Below, in pieces: positions 27,227 to 35,466 of a DNA stretch of 64,000 nucleotides. Numbering within the stretch: position 1 is the stretch's first letter; the number at the start of each line of letters is the position of its first letter. Origin of the DNA: Rothia santali (GTDB taxonomy: Bacteria > Actinomycetota > Actinomycetes > Actinomycetales > Micrococcaceae); assembly GCF_024199905.1 (NCBI RefSeq), contig NZ_JANAFB010000008.1, forward strand, positions 1-64,000. Reading direction: 5' to 3'. The notes beneath the pieces were generated by a model that was not told the origin of the DNA, made no database searches, and saw nothing but the letters and a program-made list of their open reading frames with translations. A program made the position numbers and the translations under genes.

Positions 27227-27694
27227 ATGAAGCAGCGCGATCACCGGCACGAGGCCTGGATGGGACTGGCCCTGGACGAGGCCCGCGAGGCCCTGGGCAG
27301 CGAGGACGTCCCGATCGGCGCCGTCGTCGTGGGGCCGGGCGGCGAGGTGCTGGGCCGGGGGCGCAACCGCCGGGAGGCCGACGCCGACCCCACCGGCCAC
27401 GCCGAGGTGCTCGCGATCCGCGAGGCCGCCCGCCGCCTGGGCCGCTGGCGACTCGACGACTGCACGCTCGTGGTGACCCTGGAGCCCTGCGCGATGTGCG
27501 CCGGCGCCGTGGTGCTCGCCCGCATCCCGCGCCTGGTCATGGGCGCGTGGGACGAGAAGGCGGGCGCCGCCGGGTCCGTGTTCGACGTCGTGCGCGAGCG
27601 CCGCCTGAACCACTGGGTCGAGGTGTTCCCCGAGGTCCGCGAGGAGGAGTGCGGCGCCCTGCTGCTGGACTTCTTCCGAGCCCGCCGGGGGTGA
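27227..27694 (+). CDS. tadA: tRNA-specific adenosine deaminase
   Basis: 155 residues. Converts A34 of tRNA-Arg(ACG) to inosine. Zinc site: TGHAEVLAI (HAE) and EPCAMCAGAVV (PCxxC); also the family segment ARIPRLVMGAWDEKAGAAGS. GGAGGG directly precedes ATG 27227. Divergent from upp, as in many actinobacteria. Confidence 0.94.
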   Translation: MKQRDHRHEAWMGLALDEAREALGSEDVPIGAVVVGPGGEVLGRGRNRREADADPTGHAEVLAIREAARRLGRWRLDDCTLVVTLEPCAMCAGAVVLARIPRLVMGAWDEKAGAAGSVFDVVRERRLNHWVEVFPEVREEECGALLLDFFRARRG

Positions 27695-27848
27695 GCGGGG
27701 CCCCGGGCGGGAATCGCCGCGGGTTGGAAGACGTCCGTGCGAGCGGCGTCGGCGTCGGGAAGACATCCGCGCGGACGGCGGCGCGGGCGGGCCTCGCCCC
27801 GGACGGCGGCGCCGCGGGCGATCCGTGCATCACATCGTCCCGATCTAC

Positions 27849-27877
27849 TTGAACTGACCGGTCAGTCTAATTACGCT
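27849..27877 (+). promoter_or_regulatory. Promoter with TetR-type operator
   Basis: TTGAAC (27849-27854), 17-bp spacer, TACGCT (27872-27877). A perfect 14-bp palindrome, ACTGACCGGTCAGT at 27853-27866, overlaps the -35 box and spacer. Its symmetry and placement fit repression by the TetR protein encoded at the end of the operon that starts here. Binding is inference. Confidence 0.75.
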
Positions 27878-27929
27878 GAGTGGCGGGCCGATCCGCCCCC
27901 CCCTCCCCCACCGCCGTCAGGAGCCGACC

Positions 27930-28853
27930 GTGCTCGTCGCCGAGAACCTCCGCGCCGCGGGGCGCCGCACGCCCCTGGTGCCCGCCACCTCCCTGAGCGC
28001 CGCCCCGGGCGAGCTGCTGCTCGTCCGGGCCGAGGACCCGCTGACCCGAGCGGGCCTCGCGCTGCTGCTCACCGGGCGCATGCGGCCCACCGAGGGCCGC
28101 GTCCGGTGGGACGGGGACCCCTCGCGGAGGGCGCTGCGCCGACGCTCCGGCGTCGTGGACTCCCCCGTCGTCAACGCCATGGAGCGTCACCAGCGGGTGC
28201 GCGACCACGCCGCCGAGATGCTCTCCTACCTCCGCCCCTCGCCCCTGCGCCGGAGCAGCACCGTGGCCTGGCTCGAGGACCGCGGGCTCGGGGACCTGAC
28301 GGACCTGCGGGAGGAGGAGCTCACCGGCGGGCAGCGCCTCCGCCTGGCCTGCGCGCTGGCGGGGGCCGACGCCGACGCCGAGCTGCTGGTCTTCGACACC
28401 CCCTCGCGGCACGCCGCGGACCCCGCCCGGGAGCCGGACGCGTGGCTCGCCCCGCTCCTGGAGCTGGCGCGGGACGAGGACCACCCGCGCGCGGTGGTCG
28501 CGGTGGTCCCCGTCCTCCCGGACGGATGGGACGGGCCGGTCGCGGAGGCCGGTCGCGCGGAGACCGACGGCCAGGAGGCGGACGGCGCCGCCGGCGGCAC
28601 GGGGGACCGCGCCGCGTCGCCGGAGGCCGACGACGGGGAGGCGTCTCCCGAGGCGCTCCGCGAGTCCGAGGAGCCCGCCGGCCACGACCGGCCGGCCGAC
28701 CCCGCCGGCCCGGCTGATGCAGCAGACGCCACCGCACCGGCCGACCCCCAGGACCCGGCCCATCGAGCAGACCGCGGCGACCCCGCCGACCGGATCTCCC
28801 CCGCCACCCCCACCCGAACCATCCCCCACGACCCGACGAGGAGAGCCCTATGA
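27930..28853 (+). CDS. Degenerate ABC-transporter ATPase-like protein
   Basis: 307 residues from GTG 27930 (AGGAG seven bases upstream). The ABC order is visible: LSAAPGELLLVRAEDPLTRAG where Walker A should be, ELTGGQRLRLACAL (signature, LSGGQ-like), and ADAELLVFDTPSRH as Walker B. The GK[ST] of Walker A is absent and the Walker B catalytic Glu is replaced, so ATP hydrolysis is unlikely. The last 110 residues are disordered Asp/Ala/Pro repeats. The stop overlaps the YhgE/Pip ATG (ATGA), so it is co-translated and probably acts with that protein. Confidence 0.7.
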   Translation: MLVAENLRAAGRRTPLVPATSLSAAPGELLLVRAEDPLTRAGLALLLTGRMRPTEGRVRWDGDPSRRALRRRSGVVDSPVVNAMERHQRVRDHAAEMLSYLRPSPLRRSSTVAWLEDRGLGDLTDLREEELTGGQRLRLACALAGADADAELLVFDTPSRHAADPAREPDAWLAPLLELARDEDHPRAVVAVVPVLPDGWDGPVAEAGRAETDGQEADGAAGGTGDRAASPEADDGEASPEALRESEEPAGHDRPADPAGPADAADATAPADPQDPAHRADRGDPADRISPATPTRTIPHDPTRRAL

Positions 28854-31312
28854 CGTCCCTGCGGGTCGCCCTGACCGAACTCAAGCGCTTCTCCGGGGGC
28901 GTGCTGCCCAAGCTGGTGATGATCGCGCTGGCCTGCATCCCCCTCCTCTACGGCGGGATGTACCTGTACTCCAACTGGGACCCCTACGGGAACGTGGACC
29001 GCGTCAGCGGCGCCCTGGTGATGGAGGACGAGGGCGCCACCACCTCAGACGGCGAGCGCGTCGACACCGGCGCCTCGGTCGCGGACGAGCTCCGCTCCTC
29101 CGCCGACTTCGACTGGCAGGACGCCCCGACCCGCGACGACGCCGTCCGCGAGGTCTCCGCCGGCGACGTCGACTTCGCCCTCGTGATCCCCTCCGACTTC
29201 TCCGAGCGCCTGCTCTCCACCTCTCGCTTCGCCCCCGGCGCCGACGGGACCCCGGGCGAGGTGGACCCGCAGCAGGCGGGCCTCGAGGTCATCACCAACG
29301 ATGCCAACAACTACCTGCTGACCAGCATCGTCACCCGCGCCGGCGCGACCGTCCGCGACTCGGTCTCCCAGCAGGTCGGCGAGGAGACGGCCGGCACCAT
29401 GCTGGCCGAGTTCACCACGATCCACGGGCAGCTCTCCGACGCGACCGACGGCTCCCAGCAGGTCACCGACGGCGCGGTGGGCCTCTCCGACGCCGTCGAC
29501 CGCCTCAAGGACGGCACCTCGTCCCTGGCCTCCGGCGCGACGCAGCTCGACGACGGCGCCCGCGCCCTCCTCGACGGGGAGGACCAGTTGGTGGACGGCA
29601 GCCGCAGCGCCCTCGACGGCGCGCAGCGGCTTGACGACGGCGCCCGCACCCTCTCCGACGGGGCCGCGACGCTCGCCGGCGGCACCTCCGCGCTCGCCCA
29701 GGGCGCCGACGAGCTGCACGGCGGGACCGGCGAGCTCTCCACCGGGGCCTCGCGGCTGGCCGAGGGCACGTCGTCGCTCTCCGACGGAGCGGGGCAGCTC
29801 TCCGACGGGGCCGCGGCCCTGGACGGGACCCTCGAGCAGTCGGGCCTGGGCACGCTCGCCGGGGACCTGGACGCGGTCTGCGCGGACCTCTCCCGAGCGA
29901 ACGACGCCGAGCCCACCGGCCGCCTGGGGGCCGACGCCTCCCAGGCCGTGCTCTCCGAGGTCGGCGGCGTCGCGACCCAGCGCGTCCAGGCGCTGGTGAG
30001 CGACGGGACGCTGACCCAGGAGCAGGCCGACGCCCTGGTGGGCAGCCTGACCGACGACGACGCCCGCACCCGCCTCGCCGACGCCGCGACCTCAGGCCTC
30101 GACGACCTCGAGCAGACCCCGCTCGGCTCCGGCCTGCAGCGCTTCCGCGACTCGGGCTGCGCGACCGACGGGACCTCCCGGCTCGCCGGCCAGATCGACG
30201 GCCTGACCGGCGCCGTGTCCCAGCTCAGCGCGGGCGCCTCCGGGGTGGCCCAGGGCGCCCGCGACGCCGACGACGCCGCCCGGCAGCTGGCCGACGGCGC
30301 CGGCGCCCTGGACGGGAAGACCGGCGAGCTCGCCGACGGCGCCCGGCAGGTCGACCAGGGCGCCCAGGACCTCTCCACCGGCGCCTCCGACCTGTCCGGC
30401 GGCACCGGCGAGCTGGCCTCCGGGGCCCAGCAGCTCCTCGACGGCCAGGAGGGCGCCCGGGACGGGGCCCGGCAGCTGGCGGACGGCACGGGCGAGGCCG
30501 TGAGCGGCTCCTCCCAGCTGGACGAGGGGGCCGGGCAGCTGCGGGACGGCTCGGGCCAGCTGCGCGACGGATCGCAGCAGCTGACCGACGCGCTGCGCGA
30601 CGGCGCCGGCCAGGTCCCCGACCTCGGCTCCTCGGACCGGGACGCGCTGTCCTCGGTGATGTCCGATCCGGTCTCCGACGAGCACGACTCGCTGGCCGGC
30701 GCCGGGACCTACGGCGAGGGCATGGGCCCGTTCTTCATGATCCTGGCCCTGTGGATCGGCCTCCTGATGGCCGGGCAGTTCCTGCGCGCGGGCAACTCCC
30801 GGGCGCTGGCCTCCAACGCCTCGAGCCTGCGGATCGCGCTCGGCGCGTGGGCGCCGTTCGCGCTGGTGGGCCTGGTGCAGGGCGTGTTGCTGTTCGCGGT
30901 GGTGAAGTTCGCCCTCGGGTTCGACATGGCGCACCCGTGGCTCGCGTTCTGGTTCCTGTGCTTCGTCTCGGTGGTGTTCAGCGCCATCTGCCAGGGCCTC
31001 ATCGCCCTGCTGGACGCCCCCGGTAAACTCGTCGTACTGATCCTGCTGGTCCTGCAGCTGGTGACGGCCGGCGGCATGATGCCCTACCAGACCCTGCCCG
31101 CCCCACTCGCGTGGATGCACGACGTGCTGCCGATGTCCCACGCGCTCACCGGGTTCCGGAGACTGGCGTACGGCATCGACACGGCCGCGGTCTGGCCGAC
31201 CGTGGCGCTGCTGGCCGGCTTCCTGCTGCTGGGCCTGGCGTTCGGCGTCCTGGGGGCGGTCAAGGACCGCACCTGGACCCTCAAGAGACTCGACCCGGAG
31301 GTGGAACTGTAG
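28850..31312 (+). CDS. YhgE/Pip-family membrane protein
   Basis: 820 residues. One transmembrane helix near residues 20-40, a long extracytoplasmic region, then about five helices in the last 220 residues. Residues 200-600 are built of 7-residue-like steps such as LSDGA, LASGA and LDDGAR, the repeats typical of YhgE/Pip proteins; they should form a helical coiled rod. The C-terminal membrane part resembles ABC-2 permeases. The family includes the phage infection protein Pip and type VII-linked EsaA; substrate here unknown. The repeat has produced many long antisense open frames, which I discount. Confidence 0.9.
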   Translation: MTSLRVALTELKRFSGGVLPKLVMIALACIPLLYGGMYLYSNWDPYGNVDRVSGALVMEDEGATTSDGERVDTGASVADELRSSADFDWQDAPTRDDAVREVSAGDVDFALVIPSDFSERLLSTSRFAPGADGTPGEVDPQQAGLEVITNDANNYLLTSIVTRAGATVRDSVSQQVGEETAGTMLAEFTTIHGQLSDATDGSQQVTDGAVGLSDAVDRLKDGTSSLASGATQLDDGARALLDGEDQLVDGSRSALDGAQRLDDGARTLSDGAATLAGGTSALAQGADELHGGTGELSTGASRLAEGTSSLSDGAGQLSDGAAALDGTLEQSGLGTLAGDLDAVCADLSRANDAEPTGRLGADASQAVLSEVGGVATQRVQALVSDGTLTQEQADALVGSLTDDDARTRLADAATSGLDDLEQTPLGSGLQRFRDSGCATDGTSRLAGQIDGLTGAVSQLSAGASGVAQGARDADDAARQLADGAGALDGKTGELADGARQVDQGAQDLSTGASDLSGGTGELASGAQQLLDGQEGARDGARQLADGTGEAVSGSSQLDEGAGQLRDGSGQLRDGSQQLTDALRDGAGQVPDLGSSDRDALSSVMSDPVSDEHDSLAGAGTYGEGMGPFFMILALWIGLLMAGQFLRAGNSRALASNASSLRIALGAWAPFALVGLVQGVLLFAVVKFALGFDMAHPWLAFWFLCFVSVVFSAICQGLIALLDAPGKLVVLILLVLQLVTAGGMMPYQTLPAPLAWMHDVLPMSHALTGFRRLAYGIDTAAVWPTVALLAGFLLLGLAFGVLGAVKDRTWTLKRLDPEVEL

Positions 31313-32104
31313 ATGATGGCCGACCCAGCGCCCGACGACGACGCCGCCGGTGACGTCCGCGGCCCCGGGCACCGCGACGGACACCGCGGCGACGGGCACC
31401 GCGACGACGCCCGCCACGACACCCCCGTGCGCGACGCCGGCGGCTCGCCCTCCCCGCGCCGCCGGCCCGCCCGCTCCTCTCGGACCCAGCTGAAGCTCTT
31501 CGAGGCCGCGATGGTCATCATGAGCGAGAAGGGCCCGACGGCGACCACCGTGGACGAGGTCGCCGCCAAGGCGGGCGTGTCGAAGGGGACCGTCTACTAC
31601 AACTTCGGCTCCAAGAAGTCGATGGTCGAGGGGCTGCTGAGCTACGGCATCGAGCTGGTCCTGGAGCACATCGCCGACGCCGGGGCTCAGGTCCCGGACC
31701 CCCGGGAGCGCCTGCTGCGCGGGACCATCGCCGCGCTGCGGTTCCTCGCGGACAACCCCGGCTTCGCCCGCCTCGCGGTCGCGGAGATCTGGCGGCCGGG
31801 GCACGAGGAGGGCGGCTCCGGGGCGCTGCTGCGCCAGCGCGCGGTCGTGATCGAGCGGATCACGGCGATGGTCGACGAGCTGGGCGAGTACTACGCCGTG
31901 GCGCCGCACCCGGACAACCGCTCGGTCGCCGTCGGCATCTTCGGGGCGACCTTCATGCTGGCCATGGACCGGGAGGTGCGGCAGAGCGAGCGCACCACCC
32001 AGCAGGCGGCGCGGACGGTGATGACGCTGGTGGACGGCTACATCCTGGGGCCCAAGGCGGAGGGGCGGGGGCTCGCGCCGGATCCGGGTGGGGCGCCGGT
32101 CTGA
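31313..32104 (+). CDS. TetR-family transcriptional regulator
   Basis: 263 residues. TetR N-terminal helix-turn-helix at about residues 55-105: RTQLKLFEAAMVIMSEKG...TTVDEVAAKAGVSKGTVYYNFGSKKSMVEGLL. A disordered His/Asp/Arg-rich leader of 50 residues precedes it, unusual in length. The ligand-binding C-terminal half is typical of regulators of efflux genes. ATG 31313 touches the YhgE/Pip stop. Likely represses its own operon through the palindrome at 27853. Confidence 0.9.
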   Translation: MMADPAPDDDAAGDVRGPGHRDGHRGDGHRDDARHDTPVRDAGGSPSPRRRPARSSRTQLKLFEAAMVIMSEKGPTATTVDEVAAKAGVSKGTVYYNFGSKKSMVEGLLSYGIELVLEHIADAGAQVPDPRERLLRGTIAALRFLADNPGFARLAVAEIWRPGHEEGGSGALLRQRAVVIERITAMVDELGEYYAVAPHPDNRSVAVGIFGATFMLAMDREVRQSERTTQQAARTVMTLVDGYILGPKAEGRGLAPDPGGAPV

Positions 32105-32318
32105 AGGGTGTGACCGGGGCGGATCAGGCAGGGGCCGGGCCGGTTCATGCGGGGCCCCGGCCGGGTCGAGCGGGAGCCGGGCCAGATGACGCTGGGTCCC
32201 GAGCCGGGTCATGCCGGGTCCGGACTGGATCAGGCGGGTCCTGGCCCGCGGGTGGGCCGGGACCCGTCTGCCTGGTCAGCCCGGGTTCGGCCCGCGGGAC
32301 GGTCCGCTGCGGCCCGAG

Positions 32319-32347
32319 TTGAGCGCGTGGGGATGAGCCGGTACAGT
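32319..32347 (+). promoter_or_regulatory. Promoter of tRNA-Ser (CGA)
   Basis: TTGAGC, 17-bp spacer, TACAGT (32342-32347), ten bases before the tRNA. The preceding 200 bases after the TetR gene are GC-rich imperfect repeats (GGATCAGGC..., CGGGTCATGC...) with no gene. Confidence 0.65.
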
Positions 32348-32357
32348 ATCTCAAGTT

Positions 32358-32445
32358 GGTGACGTGTCCGAGCGGCCGAAGGTGCAACACTCGAAATGTT
32401 GTGTACGGTAACCCCGTACCGAGGGTTCAAATCCCTCCGTCACCG
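32358..32445 (+). tRNA. tRNA-Ser (CGA anticodon)
   Basis: 88 bases, class II with long variable arm; acceptor GGTGACG with CGTCACC; anticodon stem CAACA/TGTTG and loop CTCGAAA; T-arm GAGGG TTCAAAT CCCTC. CCA is not encoded. Confidence 0.96.
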
Positions 32446-32455
32446 CTCTTGAGGA

Positions 32456-32498
32456 AGGCCCCCGCCAGCCCGGTTGATCCGGGTGGGCGGGGGCTTTT
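32456..32498 (+). terminator. Terminator after tRNA-Ser (CGA)
   Basis: GC-rich stem (GGCCCCCGCC and complement, extended by GCCCGG) ending in CTTTTC. It also lies just past the leftward prpF-like stop at 32507 and may serve both strands. Confidence 0.8.
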
Positions 32499-32506
32499 CG
32501 CGTGCC

Positions 32507-33607
32507 CTAGACGGCCCCCGCCGCCTGGGTGGGAAGACACGCAGTTCCGGTGAGGATGATCCGGGCGGTCCGCGCCAGCCCCGCCGTCGCGAGCCCATCT
32601 TCGCCCCGGGTCTCCGCCGTGACGGTCACGGTGCCCTTCGGGTGACGGATCGTGACCTCGCCCGGCGCCGCGACGGGCAGGACGGCGTCGAGCACCGTGC
32701 CGCCCAGCGCCGCCGCGGAGCCCAGGGCCAGCGCCACGGTCACCGGCACCGCGTGGTGGAAGACCCCCATGGAGGTCACGCGCACGTCCAGGTCGGCGCC
32801 GCCGGTTCCGGGCGCCACGCAGGCGACCCGCGGCACTGCGGCGCTGCCCGCCACGCCCATGCGTTCCCCGGCCTCGCGGCGCAGGGCCTCGATCCGCGCC
32901 AGCAGCTCGGCGTCCGCGTTGAGCTCGGACGGGTGCAGGGCCGGGTCCACGCCGGCCTCCGCGGCGTCGAGGACCACCAGGGGGTTCGAGACGTCCACGA
33001 GGGTGGCCCGTACGCCCCCGCCCAGCTGCGAGACGCGGCCCTCCGGGAAGACCGAGCCCGTCTTCTCTCCGCCTGGCTCCAAGAACTTAAGATCCACGCG
33101 CGGGCCGGGGCCGCCGGCGCCGGACATCAGGTAGTCGCCGGTGCGCGGGAGCCTGCCGTCCTCGAGCGGGTGCTCCACGAGGAAGACCGCACCGGTGTTG
33201 GCGTTCCAGACCCGCGCCGAGACGCGCTCGCCCCCGCGCTCGAGCAGACCCGCGTCCAGGGCGTAGGCGCTCACCGCGGCGCTCAGGTTCCCGCAGTTGC
33301 CGTTCCAGTCCACCGAGGCGGAGGCGACCGCGGGCTGCGCGAAGACGGTGACCAGGTCGACGTCGGCCGGGCAGGCTTCTTGCCACGGAAGGCCCACGAG
33401 GTCCTCCGTCCGGCCCACGGCCATGACCTTGGAGTTCGACGACGCCCCGCCGCCCAGGCCGTCGACGGCCAGCGGGTCGGGGCCTCCGATCAGACCGATG
33501 CACAGGCGGTCGCGGGCCTGCGCATCGCGTGGCAGGTCGCTAATTCGCAGGAAGACTCCTCGACTGGTGCCGCCGCGGACCACGGACACGGGGATCTCGT
33601 ATGTCAT
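32507..33607 (-). CDS. PrpF-family isomerase (methylaconitate/4-oxalomesaconate type)
   Basis: 366 residues. Diaminopimelate-epimerase-like fold used for cis-trans or delta isomerisation of aconitate-like acids. Seen: VVRGGTSRGVFLR at the N-terminus, GLGGGASSNSKVMAVG, and NGNCGNLSAAVSAYAL with the active-site Cys, all conserved in PrpF. No prp genes surround it, so the substrate (methylaconitate or another tricarboxylate) is open. ATG 33607 is preferred over ATG 33616 because GGGGGAGG then sits nine bases upstream. Confidence 0.88.
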   Translation of the reverse strand: MTYEIPVSVVRGGTSRGVFLRISDLPRDAQARDRLCIGLIGGPDPLAVDGLGGGASSNSKVMAVGRTEDLVGLPWQEACPADVDLVTVFAQPAVASASVDWNGNCGNLSAAVSAYALDAGLLERGGERVSARVWNANTGAVFLVEHPLEDGRLPRTGDYLMSGAGGPGPRVDLKFLEPGGEKTGSVFPEGRVSQLGGGVRATLVDVSNPLVVLDAAEAGVDPALHPSELNADAELLARIEALRREAGERMGVAGSAAVPRVACVAPGTGGADLDVRVTSMGVFHHAVPVTVALALGSAAALGGTVLDAVLPVAAPGEVTIRHPKGTVTVTAETRGEDGLATAGLARTARIILTGTACLPTQAAGAV

Positions 33608-33696
33608 GCTGCCCATCCTCCCCCGATCGCGAGCCGACGGCCGGGAGGACGGGGCCGAATACCACGGGGCGGAGGGGCGTCGCTAGCCTGGGATTC

Positions 33697-34242
33697 ATGA
33701 GCACCCCGTTCGCGCCGATCCGCACCCGCCGGCTCGTCCTGCGCCCGCACGTCGCCTCCGACGCCGGGTGGATGCAGCGCGTGTACTCCCGCGACGACGT
33801 CGCCCGCTATCTGCTCGACGAGCCCTGGACTCCCGAGACCGCCCGGGCCAAGAACGACGAGCGCATCCGGCGGACCGGGCTCGACGGGCCGGAGGGCGCG
33901 CTGAACCTGATGCTCGAGCACGAGGGCCGGCCCGTCGGGACCGTGTCCCTCTGGCTGACCGACCGGGAGTCCCGCCTGGCCGAGGCCGGCTGGGTGCTGG
34001 ACCCGGACCACGGCGGCAGGGGGCTGGCGACGGAGGCCGTCGCGGCCGTCGTCGAGCTGGCCTTCGAGCGGTACGGCGTCCACCGGCTCGTTGCGCGGAT
34101 GGACGCCCGGAACGCCGCCTCGGCGAGGCTCGCCCGGCGGGTCGGGATGTGGCAGGAGGCGCATCTGCGGCAGGACTGGTGGAACCGGGGCGAGTGGACG
34201 GACACCCTCGTGTTCGGCCTGCTGGAGGGCGACCGGGGCTGA
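33697..34242 (+). CDS. GNAT acetyltransferase (RimJ/RimL type)
   Basis: 181 residues. IRTRRLVLRP at the start, the acetyl-CoA loop GWVLDPDHGGRGLATEA (residues about 100-116) and LVARMDARNAASARLARRVGM at the end are hallmarks of RimJ/RimL-like N-acetyltransferases acting on proteins or small amines. Target unknown. A TAGCCT box eight bases before ATG 33697 suggests a leaderless or near-leaderless transcript. Confidence 0.88.
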   Translation: MSTPFAPIRTRRLVLRPHVASDAGWMQRVYSRDDVARYLLDEPWTPETARAKNDERIRRTGLDGPEGALNLMLEHEGRPVGTVSLWLTDRESRLAEAGWVLDPDHGGRGLATEAVAAVVELAFERYGVHRLVARMDARNAASARLARRVGMWQEAHLRQDWWNRGEWTDTLVFGLLEGDRG

Positions 34243-34297
34243 GGCGGCGGCGCGCGGGCCCGGATGCTGCGGCGGGCCCGGGTCCCGGGACCTCAGG

Positions 34298-34318
34298 CCC
34301 CGGACCTAGGGTCCGGGG
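34298..34318. terminator. Bidirectional hairpin between convergent genes
   Basis: Perfect 9-bp stem CCCCGGACC with a 3-base loop, between the ends of the two acetyltransferase genes. Confidence 0.65.
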
Positions 34319-34359
34319 TCTCGGTCATGACCTGAACGCCGCGAGCTCGCGGCCCGCGG

Positions 34360-35283
34360 TCACACGCCGAAGGCCGCCGGATAGCCGACCGTGCCCCGCG
34401 GGACCTCGGCGGCGGGGTCGAGGCGCAGCGCCATGAACGCCTCGTCCGGGACCTCGAAGGGCGGCACGATCCCCCACCCGGAGGCCCGAGCGAAGCCGAA
34501 GCGGGGGTAGTACTCGGCATGGCCCAGCACGATGACCAGGTTCTCGCCCCGCGCGCGGGCCGCCTCCAGGGCCCCGCGGATCGCGGCGCTCCCCGCCCCG
34601 GTCCGCTGACGGTCCGGGAGCACCGCGCAGGGCGCCAGCGCGAGCGCGGGGCGGTCCCCCACGAGGCACCGGGTCAGCAGCGCGTGGCCGACGACATCGC
34701 CCGCCTCGTCCTCCGCCACGTAGGACAGCCCGTCGATCCAGGCCCCGGGATCGGCGCGCAGCGCGTCGACGAGATCCGCCTCCTCGGCGGTCGGGAAGGC
34801 GGCGAGCTCGACGGCGCGGACGGCCTCGCGGTCCGCGGCAGTCTCGGGGCGGACCCGCCAGGCCGGGCGCTCGGCGGGAGGCTCGGAGCCGGCCGTCTCC
34901 TCCGCCACCACCTCGGCCTTGAACCCCGCCGCGTTCTCCAGCCAGCCCGCGTAGTGCTGCGGGCCGCCCGCGTGCGGGTAGCGATCCTGGTAGAGCGGCG
35001 TCCAGCCGTGCTCCGTAGCCTCGGCCATGACGGCGTCGACCTCGGACGCCGTCCCACCGTGGAAGGCCAGGTGGTTGAGGCCGGCGCGGCGGCGGTCGTG
35101 GGACGCGTCCGCGAGGTTCGGGGAGCTCGTCAGCGTCAGGTAGGCCCCTCCCGCCGACCAGCTGCGGCCCGTCCCCCAGTCCTGCTCCAGGACGAAGCCG
35201 AGCCGGCCGAGCAGCCAGGACCAGTCCTCACCGCCGACCTCGTGCGCGGGGAGCCAGATCTCGAGATGGTGAAAACCATTCAT
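34360..35283 (-). CDS. Fusion of VOC (glyoxalase-like) and GNAT acetyltransferase domains
   Basis: 307 residues. Residues 1-128: vicinal-oxygen-chelate domain, HHLEIWLPAHEV at the start, GLNHLAFHGG in the middle and AGFKAEVVAEE at the end. After a short Pro/Glu linker, residues 140-307 are a YhbS-like GNAT domain: VRPETAADREAVRAVE, LAPCAVLPDRQRTGAGSAAI (acetyl-CoA loop) and VLGHAEYYPRFGF. Joining a possible antibiotic or small-molecule binding VOC fold to an acetyltransferase could mean a detoxification enzyme; that is inference. ATG 35283. Confidence 0.85.
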   Translation of the reverse strand: MNGFHHLEIWLPAHEVGGEDWSWLLGRLGFVLEQDWGTGRSWSAGGAYLTLTSSPNLADASHDRRRAGLNHLAFHGGTASEVDAVMAEATEHGWTPLYQDRYPHAGGPQHYAGWLENAAGFKAEVVAEETAGSEPPAERPAWRVRPETAADREAVRAVELAAFPTAEEADLVDALRADPGAWIDGLSYVAEDEAGDVVGHALLTRCLVGDRPALALAPCAVLPDRQRTGAGSAAIRGALEAARARGENLVIVLGHAEYYPRFGFARASGWGIVPPFEVPDEAFMALRLDPAAEVPRGTVGYPAAFGV

Positions 35284-35382
35284 GCTCCTATCTCAGCACA
35301 GCTGCGGATCTTCCGCGCTCCACCTCGCGGGATGCGCCCGGTGGAGACGGCGCCGGCTCGCGCCCCGCCCCGCTTCACCGAG

Positions 35383-35410
35383 TCGACAGCGGAAGTCACG
35401 GCGTTAGACT
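35383..35410 (+). promoter_or_regulatory. Promoter of the ornithine-cyclodeaminase-like gene
   Basis: TCGACA (35383-35388), 16-bp spacer, TAGACT (35405-35410), giving a leader of about 50 bases before the TTG start. Confidence 0.6.
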
Positions 35411-35466
35411 CGCATCACACGCACCCGATGAGGCCTTCCCCCCGCTCGGAGGGCCGAGGAGGAGAG

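Noticed and set aside
30092-32212. Long - strand frame opposite the YhgE/Pip gene
   Set aside because: Arises from the repeat structure of the YhgE/Pip coding sequence; no protein family visible.
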